A DNA stretch of 64,000 bases, taken from assembly GCA_022818135.1 (NCBI GenBank), contig JAFMSR010000010.1:28335291-28399290 (forward strand), read 5' to 3'. The position numbers and the translations under genes are program-made. The DNA is from Saxidomus purpurata (Eukaryota > Mollusca > Bivalvia > Venerida > Veneridae). Of the stretch, positions 47,389 through 59,134 are shown piece by piece. The notes beneath the pieces were generated by a model that worked only from the letters and a program-made list of their open reading frames with translations, was not told where the DNA came from and did not search any database. Position 1 is the stretch's first letter. Every line of letters begins with the position of its first letter.

Positions 47389-50300
47389 ATGCATAGAATA
47401 ACAATAGAATTACCCGATGGGAACAAGTCGGAACTTATTCATGCAGATGGTATTACGTACACGTAAGTTGTCAAATTATGTAGATAAAAGTTTCATTATT
47501 TTCTTTATACATTGTACTTTTAAAAGTGTCATTTACTATGAATAAATAACTATTACAAAAAATGATGTAAACACATGACTTCAGTGCCATAGGCAGACTA
47601 GAAGAGCATTAATATATAGCAAAATAACTGCATAATTTAAACAAATTTATGTTGTGTGCCGATGAATTAAAGGTCCAATACTAAGACCAGATCGAATTGT
47701 TTTCTTTTAAATCAGGAATTGTAGCGGGCGTCTTCTCAGAAGGAAAATATGACATACTGCATTGCTTGTGACCATGTTGAGTTTCACAAAAGAATTGCAT
47801 GTAATAGATTATATTTTGAATTTTCAAAAACGAAAGTAGGTTTTATAGTTTTCAAATATCTTTGTAATTTTCCAGATTACTCACAGCTAGAGCCTGTAAA
47901 TAGGTTCTATATTAATAAGCATGCCTATTTTAATTACATTTGAAATAATTACACCTCCAATGATATGCAACGTATATTTTTGACTGATTACAACATGCAA
48001 TAAAGCGAATGTAGGACAAAAAAAACACCCAGGTCAATCTAAGGAAATACAAAAACATTCTCTCGTTTTTCTGCAGCAGTATTTCAAACTGGGAAATACT
48101 CCTGGGCTATTGTAAAGTAAAGTTTTAGAAGCAAGTTTCAAACTGTATTTCCCTGTTACAATTCCAGAAAATTCAATTTGGTCTTAGTAATGGAACTTTT
48201 AAGTATTCTTACGACTTGTACAAGGAATATAAACACTTCTTTTCAGTTTGATAAAAATCACTCTCTCAAAAATAATCAAATAAGCAGGTTAAACGTACTG
48301 GCAAAATCAGAATAAAATTTTGAATCGTCATACCGGTCGCTGATCACATTCCCACCATCTTATTTATGGGCGAATATTATCAAACAATGCAGGTTTTGGG
48401 TGCTTTTCATACGAAAGATAATGTTGAAGACAGCAATTTAAATTTCAGCTTTGTCTGTGTTTATCTTGCAGATCGGGTACATTGAGTATGATACCAAAAC
48501 AAGATTTGAAGTTACACATAAATGACGTTCGTAATTTGAACATACGTGGGGATGACATTTACCTTGCAACATATCCGAAAAGTGGTAACGTATAAACTTG
48601 TTCGATTACGTCTTGCAACACATTTGGAAATGTAAACGTTAAAAGGTGCTCGTAAAACGTTGCAACATTATCCTTAAAGTGGTAACGCTGAGACTTATTT
48701 GTAATACATTGTAACATATCCGGAAAGTGGTAACGTTTAAGCTTGTTTTTAATACATGGAAACATATCCGGAAAGTGGTAACGTTCATGCTTGTTTGTAA
48801 TACATTGCAACATATCCGGAAAGTTGTGACGTTTTTTTTTTTTTTATTTTGTTTTTTTTTTGAGGCCCCGTTTGGGTAAACCCCGTTTATTGTCCCCGTC
48901 AGCGGTTAAATAGAGGTCGGGGATCCACCTCTGTTAACCTTACAATTTTTCAAAAAAGGCATAGTATAAATGTTACAGTATAAATGTTACAAAATTGTTA
49001 CATTTACATATAATTAAGAAGCATTAGAATAATAGTTTTGGTTATACCCTTAGCTATAAACTATTTCATTCATCTGAGGAGAATAAACAATTTAACAGGA
49101 CCATACTTGTAAGTTGTGACGTTTATGCTTGTTTGTAATACATTGTAACATATCCGGAAAGTTGTAACGTTTAAGCTTGTTTGTAATACATTGCAACATA
49201 TCCGGAAAGTGATAACGTTTATGCTTGTTTGTAATACATTGCAACATATCCGGAAAGCTGTAACGTTTAAGCTTGTTTGTAATACATTGCAACATATCCG
49301 GAAAGTGATAACGTTTATGCTTGTTTGTAATACATTGCAACATATCCGGAAAGTGATAACGTTCATGCTTGTTTGTAATACATTGCAACATATCCGGAAA
49401 GTGATAACGTTCAAGCTTGTTTGTAATACATTGCAACATATCCGGAAAGTGATAACGTTCAAGCTTGTTTGTAATACATTGCAACATATCCGGAAAGTGA
49501 TAACGTTTAAGCTTGTTTTTAATACATTGCAACATATCCGGAAAGTGGTAACGTTTATGCTTGTTGTAATACATTGCAACATATCCGGAAAGTGATAACG
49601 TTCAAGCTTGTTTGTAATACATTGCAACATATCCGGAAAGTTGTAACGTTTAAGCTTGTTTGTAAAACATTGCAACATATCCGGAAAGTGATAACGTTTA
49701 AGCTTGTTTGTAATACATTGCAACATATCCGGAAAGTGATAACGTTTATGCTTGTTTGTAATACATTGCAACATATCCGGAAAGTTGTAACGTTTAAGCT
49801 TGTTTGTAATACATTGCAACATATCCGGAAAGTGATAACGTTTAAGCTTGTTTGTAATACATTGCAACATATCCGGAAAGTGGTAACGTTTATGCTTGTT
49901 GTAATACATTGCAACATATCCGGAAAGTTGTAACGTTTAAGCTTGTTTGTAATACATTGCAACATATCCGGAAAGTGGTAACGTTTAAGCTTGTTTGTAA
50001 TACATTGCAACATATCCGGAAAGTGATAACGTTTAAGCTAGTTCGTAATACCTTGCCTTCTAGGGAGATTTTAATGGTCAACCTGTTTCCCATAAAGTTG
50101 TGTCTTAAGGTGTGTGGGGATACCATTTCCTCACCAGTATATTAAATTTTGTAACTTTTTATACTAAAGGTACTCACTGGGTATGGGAGATCCTAGTGAT
50201 GTTAACACGGGGAAATGCAGAATATGAAACAAAAACAAAGGAAGCAGCTTTTCTAGACTTTAAACCACCTGACGTGATGAATGATCTTCCGTCACCGCGG

Positions 50301-53300
50301 GTTCTGAACTGCCATTACCCGTGCAAGTTGTCACCGACTGGAATTTTCCAGAAACGAATAAAGATTGTCCATGTGCTGAGGAATCCAAAGGATGTATTCG
50401 TTTCATTTTATCACCATCATAAGAACTTCGGCGGCTCTCACGATACAAATAGTTTCCAGGAATACCTACCAAGAATGACTGGGGAACGCGGTCTATGTAA
50501 GTAAAATGAATGTATGTGTCCCCATCGATAACGTCCTTTTGAGGAAATTATCATCATCGAATATTTTCTGGTTGTCGGTGGACAATGTCTACCCGTTAAT
50601 TATTATTTCCATTTGATTACAGTTTCCCATTTGAAAAATGACGATCGGGTAGAAAACTATAGTGTGCTTTGATGTATGTGCGTTCGTGCGTGCATGCGTA
50701 TTGTGCATGGTGCTCTACAACGAGGCCTATTTTTGTTATACCTTCTCCTGCCGAGCTACAAACTTTGTCTCTTTTAAATTTCAATTTTTTCCAAATATTT
50801 AAGATACTAGTTGTAGGTTGTTCTGACCGACGAATTCATATATACGTATATAGTATTCACGTGCGATATTTCTTTTTTCTTCATATTCAGATCATTTTTA
50901 TCCGTGGTATCAATATGTGAAGGAATGGGAGAGATTTTCAAAGCAGCATCCAGAGCAAATACTAAATCTTTATTATGAAGATTTAAAAGAGGTAAGAATG
51001 GGTTGTATCATGTTGTTTGTTATGTTTTTTGCGCTCTTCATTAAGCTATAGTCCTACTTCTTCCCATATGAAATGCCAGGATACCAAACCGTTTATGTCT
51101 GTAAAGGTTGACTTTAGAACATCTGGCTGGTTTTTTTTACAGGATCCGGTCAGAGAGATTAAGAAGATCAACAAGTTCTTAGGCACAGAAAGAAGCGATG
51201 ATCTTATGATGGAGATAGCTGAAGCCTGTGAGTTTGAAAAGTTGAAAAATGCAGATTCTAATATCAAAGTGCAAGAGGATCTTACAAAAGTCGACGACAA
51301 ACCATCCCCAATGTATAGAAAAGGTAAATCGGTTAGTATGGAAACGCATTTACGCCACCATCTGCTAGTTGCTACTTGCTAGTTGTTCTGGTATATGCCA
51401 TGAAGCAATCGTTTTAGACTCGTGACAAAAATTATTTTCTTTAACGCTGGGTATTCAAAATAAACATGCGAATGAAATTCCTGAATATGCAAAATATTAA
51501 CGATTATCAATAATTGTAATGATGACAAAGCGTTTTCGACATAAGTTTGTCATAAGTATTTAAAACATTGCATCATGTCAGCTGATAGAATAATTAGCAA
51601 ATGGTGGCGTATCTTTGTGATTACCAAAATGTCCGTTTGGTTTTCTATAGAACTTTCAAAAGCAATCAAATCAAAAAGCATTTGTATATGTAATTATTTC
51701 GGAACAGCTCCGACTTCAAGGTGTTTAACCACGTTTATTTATTGCATATATGTTTCTTTCGCCTGTTAATCTCAGTGGCCTAGTGGTTCCAGTGCTACTG
51801 TGCCGCTTTGCTGCATCGACCCCTAGACTAGCTACATGTTTATCCTTGCAGAGCCGACTTGGTGCAGTGGCAGCGCGTTCGTCTCGGGTCCGGAAGGTCC
51901 CGGGTTCGAGTCCCAACACTGACCAAGTAGTGTTAGTGTCCTTAGGCAAGACACATGTTGTTCTACATTATCTCTCTCTCTCCCTCTTCAAGGTAAATCC
52001 CATCTGGAGTGAGTCTCAAAAAGCGATTAACGTATGCTGTAAGAACTTGTTTCGCAATCGAGATTAAATGAATTAGTAAAAATCATCTTTAGGCAGGACA
52101 AACAAAAATGTGCATATGTCCATCCGATTGTAAATGAGTACATGTACCAGTAATTGTGGCTCTTTCTCCGATTGATACATAACTGGTTGGATAATGAATG
52201 GATAACTTGGCGCCTCGTCTAAATCCACCGACCAAAAAGGGTTAAGCAAAATGCAGTAAGCAACACGATATTAGCAAAAAGCAATGCAATCAGCAATTAC
52301 CGGCCAAAAAGCATTTAGCAAAACGCAGCAAAAAGCAATCAGCAAAGGCAGTTTGCAAAAAGTAATTAGCAAAAAGCATTTTGCAAAAAGTAATTAGCAA
52401 AAAGCTAATTACCAATTAGCAAAAAGCTAATTACCAATTAGCAAAACTTGGAATTACCAAGTAGCATACCAAAACTCATTTAGATATAAATATACCACGT
52501 TCATATATCAGCAACATATATATATGGAAGGCCGGTGGGTCATGCTAACTGCTAAATGCTTTTTGCTAATTGGAAGGCCGATGGGTCATGCTAATTGCTA
52601 AATGCTTTTGCTAATTGCTTTTTACTAAATGTTTTTTCGTTCGTGGATCATGTTAATTGCTAACTGCTTTTTGCTTACTGCTTTTAACTAAATGCGTTTT
52701 GTCGGTTATTGCTAATTGCCTGTTGCTGGTTGCTTTTTGCAAAATGCTTTTTGCTAGTTGCTTTTTGTTAATTGCTATTTGCTTCTTGCAACATTGATTT
52801 TTGCTAATTGCGTTTTGCAATTTGCTAATTGTTTTTGCTAATTGCTTTTTACTAAATGTTTTTGCTAATTGCTTTTTGCTAAATGCTAATTGCCTTTAGC
52901 TGATTTTTTTAATGCAAAATGCTTTTTGTTAAATGCTTTTGCTTATTGTGTTTTGCTTTTTGACCTTAAGAAAAGCATGACAATACAATATGTTTATTGT
53001 GCAAAAGGCATTTGGCAAATAGCAATTAGCATTTAGCAATCAAAATTTAGCAAAAAGCAGTTACCAATTAACATGATCCACCAGCCAAAAAGCATATAGC
53101 AAAAAGCAATTAGCAATTATCGGTAAAAAAACATTTAGCAAAAAGCAATTATAGGTAAAAAAGCATTTAACAAAAAGCAATTAGGTAAAAAAGCATTTAG
53201 CAAAAAGCAATTAACAATTAACAATATCCACCGATCAAAAAGCAATTAGCAAAAAGCAGTTACCAAAAAGCATTTAGCAAAACGCAGTTAGGAAAAAGGA

Positions 53301-53716
53301 ATCAGCAAAAGGTAGTTTGCAAAAAGCAATTAGCAATAAAGCATTTTGCAAAACGCAGTTAGGAAAAAACCCATATGCAAAAAGAAATTAAAGCAATTAC
53401 CGGCCAAAAAGCAGTTAGCAAAAAGCAATAAGCAAAAATCAGTTAACAATTTACATGATCCATCGGCCAACAAGCATTTAGCAAAAGGCAATTAGCAAAA
53501 AGTCGTTACCAAGTAGCGTGCCAAAAATCATTTAGCAACAAGCAATTAGTAAAAAGCATGACCCACCGGCCTTCCATATATCTAAGATTTCTTTTAATTT
53601 CAGGTCAAGTTGGAGACTGGAAAAATTATTTCACAGTCGCACAAAATGAAAAGCTTGACAAATGGCTCGAAGAAAATTTAGTGGACACAGACCTAAAATT
53701 CAGATATAGCTTGTGA
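47389..53716 (+). CDS. Cytosolic sulfotransferase SULT-E, complete, six exons
   Basis: PAPS-dependent sulfonation enzyme of the cytosol. Exons: 47389-47462 (MHRITIELPDGNKSELIHAD), 48472-48584, 50170-50496, 50891-50991, 51143-51323, 53604-53716; 909 nt, 302 aa plus TGA, all phases agreeing. Motifs in order: PAPS loop ATYPKSGTHW, split by intron 2 after the first base of the Gly codon; [11 protein letters not shown] with the catalytic His; 3'-phosphate motif [56 protein letters not shown] with PAPS and KxxxTVxxxE dimer signatures; end FRYSL. Length is normal for the family (about 295). Intron 2 is filled by the 48-bp splice-junction minisatellite. Intron 5 carries a SINE and a 1.06-kb palindrome ending about 24 bp before the last exon. 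It is the only locus of the five with every exon found and no lesion. Confidence 0.95.
48585..48834. repeat. Splice-junction-derived repeat, proximal older units
   Basis: About five diverged units follow the true donor of SULT-E exon 2 (GTAACG at 48585). Each contains a version of caacatatccggaaagtggt. They grade into the clean array after the retroinsertion. Confidence 0.9.
48835..49110 (-). mobile_element. Poly(A) retroinsertion with 14-bp target duplication
   Basis: aagttgtgacgttt occurs at 48821-48834 and again at 49111-49124, bracketing 276 bp. The plus strand starts with a T-rich run, so on the minus strand the insert ends in an A-rich tail about 24 nt after AATAAA. This is the hallmark of LINE-machinery retroposition: a 5'-truncated LINE, a SINE or a retrocopied 3' UTR. 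No coding sequence was recognised. Confidence 0.9.
49111..50060. repeat. 48-bp minisatellite made from the SULT exon 2/intron 2 junction
   Basis: About 19 units of 48 bp (two or three are 47). The unit starts caacatatccggaaagtg, then [a/g]taacgtttaagcttg, then tttgtaatacattg. Its first part is the coding end of SULT exon 2 (ATYPKSG) and the middle is the 5' splice site. By eye about 11 units read gtgataacg, losing the GT, and about 8 keep GT. The period is a multiple of three, so long open frames on both strands are artefacts. The array lies wholly in SULT-E intron 2. Confidence 0.95.
51768..52090 (+). mobile_element. tRNA-derived SINE in SULT-E intron 5
   Basis: A-box-like tggtgcagtgg at about 51859 and B-box-like gggttcgagtcccaa at about 51902 are followed by a body with a ctctctctccctct run and 'taagaacttgtttcgcaatc'. 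A second A-box-like tggcctagtgg at 51776 hints at a composite head. The tail copy in SULT-C shows the SINE predates that deletion. Confidence 0.75.
52225..52490. repeat. gcaaaaagcaattagc repeat block
   Basis: Irregular tandem words of gcaaaaagcaattagc in SULT-E intron 5, just outside the left tip of the palindrome at 52521-53580. They have the same composition as its right arm. Confidence 0.85.
52521..53580. repeat. 1.06-kb palindrome with inverted tips
   Basis: Tips: tatatggaaggccggtgggt then catgct at 52521-52546, and agcatgacccaccggccttc then catata at 53555-53580, exact inverted copies over about 26 bp. The left arm is built of tgctttttgctaattgc words, the right arm of gcaaaaagcaattagca words, meeting near 52975. 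Internal markers are also mirrored (gtggatcatgttaattg near 52636; caattaacatgatccac near 53068). It forms a long imperfect hairpin and may be an inverted-repeat transposon. Confidence 0.8.
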
Positions 53717-55281
53717 ATACCTGATCAAACATGACGAATCCTTGATCAAGACTTCGTATTTCTATCAGTACTTTGATTTTACTAGTAAATGCACAATATT
53801 AAAGCCTGAAGTGTGATGCATTTTTGTAACGCAAGATATTGAATTAAAATTACTGAAAATGCACACCATTAACGCCTTATGATTAAATGATATAGCCCAA
53901 TGTAATGACGATTTCATAACGAGTACTGTTCAGTGAGCAATACACACATTGATTACATTTATTGAACACTACTGAGTGAGCATAAATCAGTTGGTACTAC
54001 TCATTGAGTATTTTCTGTGACAACTTTTTCCACTGAATAGTGTCTAGTGAGTACTACTAAGTGAGCATTTATCAGTGAACACTACTCACATTGGACAATG
54101 TTGAGTTACTACTACTGAGTTAAACATTGTTCAGTGTGCACCACTCATATTGAGCATCGCTAGTGAGCTCTACTCACTGTGAACATTGTTAAGTAAGAAC
54201 TATTTAGTGCATATTGTTCAGTTAATACTACTTATAGCAAGCATAGTTATCACAGTGAGTCTTTGAATGGAATTTAAAAGTTATAAAAACATGGTGGATC
54301 TACTAGTATTTTTGTTTACATATCTAATTTATGTTTTCTCACCAATTTTTGAAAATGTGAAATCATACTTCCTCAGAAACAATTCTCAAGCCCTGGGCAG
54401 CTGGTATTTCCCCTCACAGTAAATAATTTTAGGTCGAGACTCACCTAAACAAATAGAGTTTGGACAATTCCGTGACAACCAGAAACATTTTTTTAATCTG
54501 TTGTATCATTTACACTTGTTCTGAGATGAAGGTTAAGAATATTTCCGTGGCAAAGATTCAATTTCTGCGTTTTATCTAGATTTAAAGAGATATATTCAAG
54601 GCTCATTATTGTTCCCTCTCCTTAGTAAGCCGGATGTAAAATTTTATATTATTTATACATTAAAAGAGTATGATCGTACAAGCATATATAATTTCCATTC
54701 CATAGTATTAATTTATTCCCGATTCACATGACCACAAATGAAAGCAGAAATCAACAAACATTCGTACAGAAACAACAAGACTGACCAAAGCCGAAAAAGT
54801 GATATTGCGTACGATTATATAGTAAAGAAAGTTACCTAAAATGTAGTATATTAACTTGTGAAATATATTTTGTCTTAACCAGCTCCTTCGAATTTAAGTC
54901 AACAATTTGGAAGAACCGATAGGATTCTTTATTGTAATAAACTATTCATAAAGCAAGATCAATCAGTCATTCAGCAATTATGCAAAAACATTAAGGAATC
55001 ATACCAAACCTAATGCCTGTATAATGTACATGCAATATTGATTAGAAAAAGCAAATCTTTAACCTTGATAGTAGAAACAAGAACATTTGTATTGACTTAT
55101 CAAAATAAGAATTAATGATACTTCAACTGTTAAGACCGTACATACAACTTGATATACATTGTACCATAAATTATAGTAAGGGTGTTGCCAGATACCTTAC
55201 AGGACAATCATGTAGCAACTGTTGTGTTCCGCGCATTTCCGCCGAGGTATCGTTTAATGTTACTAGGTCTTTTCAGGGTAA
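53717..55281. other. Intergenic, SULT-E to the minus-strand gene
   Basis: No gene seen. 53925-54260 is a degenerate array of 'actgagtgagcat' and 'cagtgagtactactca' words. The rest is AT-rich unique-looking DNA. Confidence 0.5.
53925..54260. repeat. Degenerate tandem repeat (actcagtgagca words)
   Basis: Roughly 25-30-bp irregular units containing cagtgagyactactcac and gaacattgttcagtg-like words. Both orientations of actcactgagt occur. Confidence 0.65.
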
Positions 55282-58200
55282 CTATGTACCTTTCAAATTC
55301 TGGTTGAGTAGATGATAATGGCTCATTGTCGTGTGTATGGGAGAGCACGTGCTTCCCGTGTGTCCAAGAGCAGAAGCACGACCGCAGCTCACGATCACTG
55401 AAGCGGAGTTACAGCCGGACTTGTGAGCCGGAGAGGGCTGAGTCGTTACGGGATTGTAGTTTTTTACAGTGAAAGACGAACCAAAGAACTCTAATCTTTG
55501 GATACTGTCGCGATGAAATCCTGTACTCGAAGATTTTTTAGGTTTGTCATTCATCTTTGGTATTTGCTGCAAAATAACAGACAGATCTAGTTAAACAACA
55601 CTAAACGAAGCGTGGCTTTGGCGCTTTTACTCGGTTATTACTAGCCTAGCTCTATACCATATTAGAACATGTATGTGAAAAATGCACGAGAGCAAATATG
55701 TACATGTACTTGGATGGAAACTTACAATTGACAAAAAGAAAGAAAAGGACAGTTACAAGACCGGAAGTATCTTACTATAAAACAATCTTTTATATAGAAT
55801 CTTTATAAATGTTACCGCTTTTGCAGTGAAAAACTTAACAGTATGACTCTAACCTGTTGAGAAAATGCGGACCTACCATTGCGATCAGTGCTAAATCAGC
55901 CCGATCATCCACGCAGTCTGATCAATGTCTAAACTGTTCGCTCATCAGTCACGAATTTTCACTTTGAGCAACATTTTTTATTCTATTCTTTATCAATGAA
56001 TTATGGACATGTTGAATTTACACATTCAACTGTACAAGCCATTTAAGTAAGCTCAAATCGAGTGGTACAAGACTTATACATACATGGTTGTAGAGTGGCA
56101 ACAATTCAGAATCGGTATGTGCTTAGGCCAAAGGTATAAATGTTACTGATCACTGGACCGATCTTAACATTTTACGACTGATCGGAAACCATTTTCAGAA
56201 CAAAATGACGAAAAGTAATTAAAATACTGTTGTTCTAGTGTTTTAGTTTACAGAGCAAAACATGTTCAAAACAAAACAACAACATCTGCAGACCGACCGA
56301 CCGACCTAAAATATATATTTTTTGGCAAGGAGACCTGAAACTTGTTGGTGTTGTTGTAGGAGTTTAACCTTGGTCATTTTAACAGGCGGGGAGTTTAACA
56401 TACAACTGTTCCTGGGCAGAACCAGTACTAGACTCCGGTCCTCCGAAAGAAACTACCAACTTTCTTACATACAGGGACATGCTCGGTAGCAGGAAGCGAA
56501 CGTGACCGCAAAAAAAAACTATTTTTGTTTGACTTCACATTAATCAACTAATTACCAGGACATAAGCTGCTGATTTTTTCTGTTTCGGCGCTGGCGGAGG
56601 TCTCGTATCTAAAACCGGTGTTCTTTTAGACGCTTCTTTCTCACACGCAAACGGAGCTTTTGATTTTTCCAGACGACTTTGATTAGGATACCAGCGTTGG
56701 GTGCAACTTGTTGACGTCAGTGAACCGTTACAAAACGGGTTCTCACAGGAACACATGCGTGCTTCACGTGCTTCACGGGCTTCAAAGAGACGCTGGTACG
56801 TGTATTCTTCTCTGAAGGAAATGATGAAATATTGGTATTTATAGCACTTAATTACATCGTTATTCAATAACTGCCATTATCATACTTTAAACATAGAAGT
56901 GCGTCTATGGGGCATGGATGCCTCCACTTCGCCATCTTTGAACCAATAACACATAGTTATAGTGAAAACACTTGATAACTATTACATATTAAGCAATATT
57001 GTTCGTTGTTGCATATGCGCAAGATGCATGTTTAGCTTGATATGATATAGGGTAACCTCTTTTGAAATATTAATCTGCATAGCAAATCGAGTGTTCATGT
57101 ATGATTTAACTAATACAGAATGTATGAAGAAACGTTTTTTTCAGTGAAAAAATAGTACTTACCTATACTGTTCCATATAGTTTGAATTTCTCTTGAAATG
57201 TCTGAAGCGCCGTCCTATTTGAATTGGAGCCGAATTTCTATTACTGATGCTACCAGTTGAACTTGAAGATCGAGTTGCAGGTGAATCCACTTTATCAGTG
57301 TAACGTGACAATACTGATGATTCTCGTGATTGTCCTCGGCAATCATTGCGAATCATGTTTCCATGTAGACTATTGCGTGTCAGACGTATTACGGTGGTTG
57401 GGAATGTCTTCAGAGATGGGGACAGTGCGCGGTAACCAGCTGATTTCCCGTATCGTTTGCTTACATCTTGTCTGTCGTCTGTAACTGGTTTCTGGTACGC
57501 ATCATTGCATGCAGTATGGGGTATGTCACATATATCCCAACCATGTAGTTCCGACTGAAAAATACCTATTCTATAACTCTGGGCTCCAAACAGAACATTT
57601 TATTATATAAAATATGTCACTGTTGAAATACAGTTACAATGTACATGTAGTATTAACATGTATATGCAAACTCAGAGCTAAACCATTGACACTAAAGTAA
57701 ACGTATTGCGGTCAGAGCTAAACCATTGCCACTAAAGTAAACGTATTGCGGTCAGAGCTAAACCATTGACACTAAAGTAAACGTATTGCGGTCAGAGCTA
57801 AACCATTGCCACTAAAGTAAACGTATTGCGGTCAGAATTAATGAACAAACTGAACCCCGTGCAGTCTCAAATGCAGGTATTTTACATAAGACTATAATAA
57901 ATGCGTTACTTGGGTAGATAGATAGGGCTATAGAGATCTACAGAGGGCTTAAGAAATCGGACAGGGTAAGAGTTAAAAGAATCACGGGATTGTTATATAT
58001 AAGACAACATTTCTGAAGTTAGTTGTTCGAATTTAGTAAAATACTATCATTTAAAACTTTGAACAAAACAAGTAGGTATACTATACCATTAATCTTCGAG
58101 TCATAACAAATTAATTGCTAGTCTATATAAAATCATATTGATATCTTACCATATTGAGTGCCCCTTTCGTAATACTTTGTGATTTAATGCTTGTACTCGT

Positions 58201-59134
58201 GCTATACACGCACGAGTTACTTTTATCCACGTGCTCTTGAAAGTATCCATGATAGTCTGATTCCGTGTTTATGTCTTGGCTGTAACATGCAGGGCCGCCA
58301 TGGCCACCCCTAAATTAATAAACAAATTTAGAGTGTATCTTTACGATACTGTATACAGTTGTTTAAGAAACTATATAATACATGTATATACATCTTTCAT
58401 GGTTAATATTAACCCGAAGTTCGGGAGCTTATATGGAGACGTCAAGGCTAGGATTTATGCAAGAGATAATATATTATACGTTAGAGTCGTCGACTTGAAC
58501 ATCATTGAAATCTCTCATTAATTGATTGTTATGGGTTCGAGCCCTTCGACCTGCCGTGTCTCTGTATATGAGGACGTTGCCACTTTCTTACGGAGAATCG
58601 GGTTCTTGTGGACTGTAGCCATTCAAATATGACCAAATTGCGGTTGGAACGAGCGCTTAACCAATATACAATGTATTAACAACAACCGATAAGCAGCAAA
58701 TCTCTCATACAGCCGTTTATTCCAAAGATTAAACATCACGCGTAACTGGTATTACCTTTCTTCGTCTGTGCAGCTATGACCACTGATAAGCTTAAGGTTA
58801 CTAACTGCAGAAGTCTCGAACATTTTCTTGTAGATACAAGTTATATGGTACGGATCGATTTGGAAGATCATATCTCGAAAGCTGTCGATATTTTTGACAT
58901 CTGGGACATTGCACCATACGGAAAATTTAGTTTTTCCACGGAAACGTGAGTATTTATCCAAGATGTCCGTTCGTGTGTTTGTCGAGAAGTCTTTCTGAAC
59001 ATCACCCAGTGCAACTACATAATGCAAAAAGTAAATAGTAAAAGTAAAACCAGAAAAAAATCATATGACACCATGAAAGAAAGTACCCACTCACAACCAG
59101 AGCAACAGCTGACACAGAAGACTGGACCCTCCAT
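55282..59134 (-). CDS. Unrecognised six-exon gene, 463 aa
   Basis: Minus-strand coding exons in order: 59134-59095 (ATG, MEGPVFCVSCCSG), 59014-58756, 58309-58150, 57554-57163, 56811-56556, 55566-55282 (TAG). All introns are GT-AG and every phase joins, giving 1392 nt. Exon 2 codes a compact, probably folded segment (about residues 14-100: ALGDVQKDFSTNTRTDILDK, later WCNVPDVKN and DPYHITCIYKKMFE). The remainder is Ser/Thr/Arg-rich and looks disordered. Exon 5 has a basic-acidic AREAREAR stretch followed by Cys-rich MCSCENPFCNGS and a Pro-rich RPPPAPKQKK. No signal peptide or membrane segment is obvious. I do not recognise the family. Exon 1 is short and the least certain; exons 2-6 are well supported by phase continuity. 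A ciliary, spermatogenic or regulatory role cannot be decided. Confidence 0.7.
57671..57834. repeat. 40-bp tandem repeat, four units
   Basis: Near-identical units starting tcagagctaaaccattg[a/c]c, at 57712, 57752 and 57792 and an earlier copy at 57672. Units alternate A/C at one site (gac, gcc, gac, gcc), suggesting an 80-bp duplication of a pair. It lies in intron 3 of the minus-strand gene. Confidence 0.93.

Noticed and set aside
48585..50060. CRISPR-like regular array
   Set aside because: Units are contiguous with no unique spacers, are derived from an exon boundary, and the genome is an animal's.
49070..50145. Long open frames on both strands (up to 279 codons)
   Set aside because: They arise because the 48-bp minisatellite unit is a multiple of three and has no stop in several frames; the translations are 16-residue repeats with no family signal.
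51848..51930. Functional tRNA gene
   Set aside because: Same reasoning: SINE body and tail follow, a second tail copy exists in SULT-C, and the cloverleaf is imperfect.
51725..51949. 74-codon minus-strand open frame
   Set aside because: It is antisense to the SINE in SULT-E intron 5.
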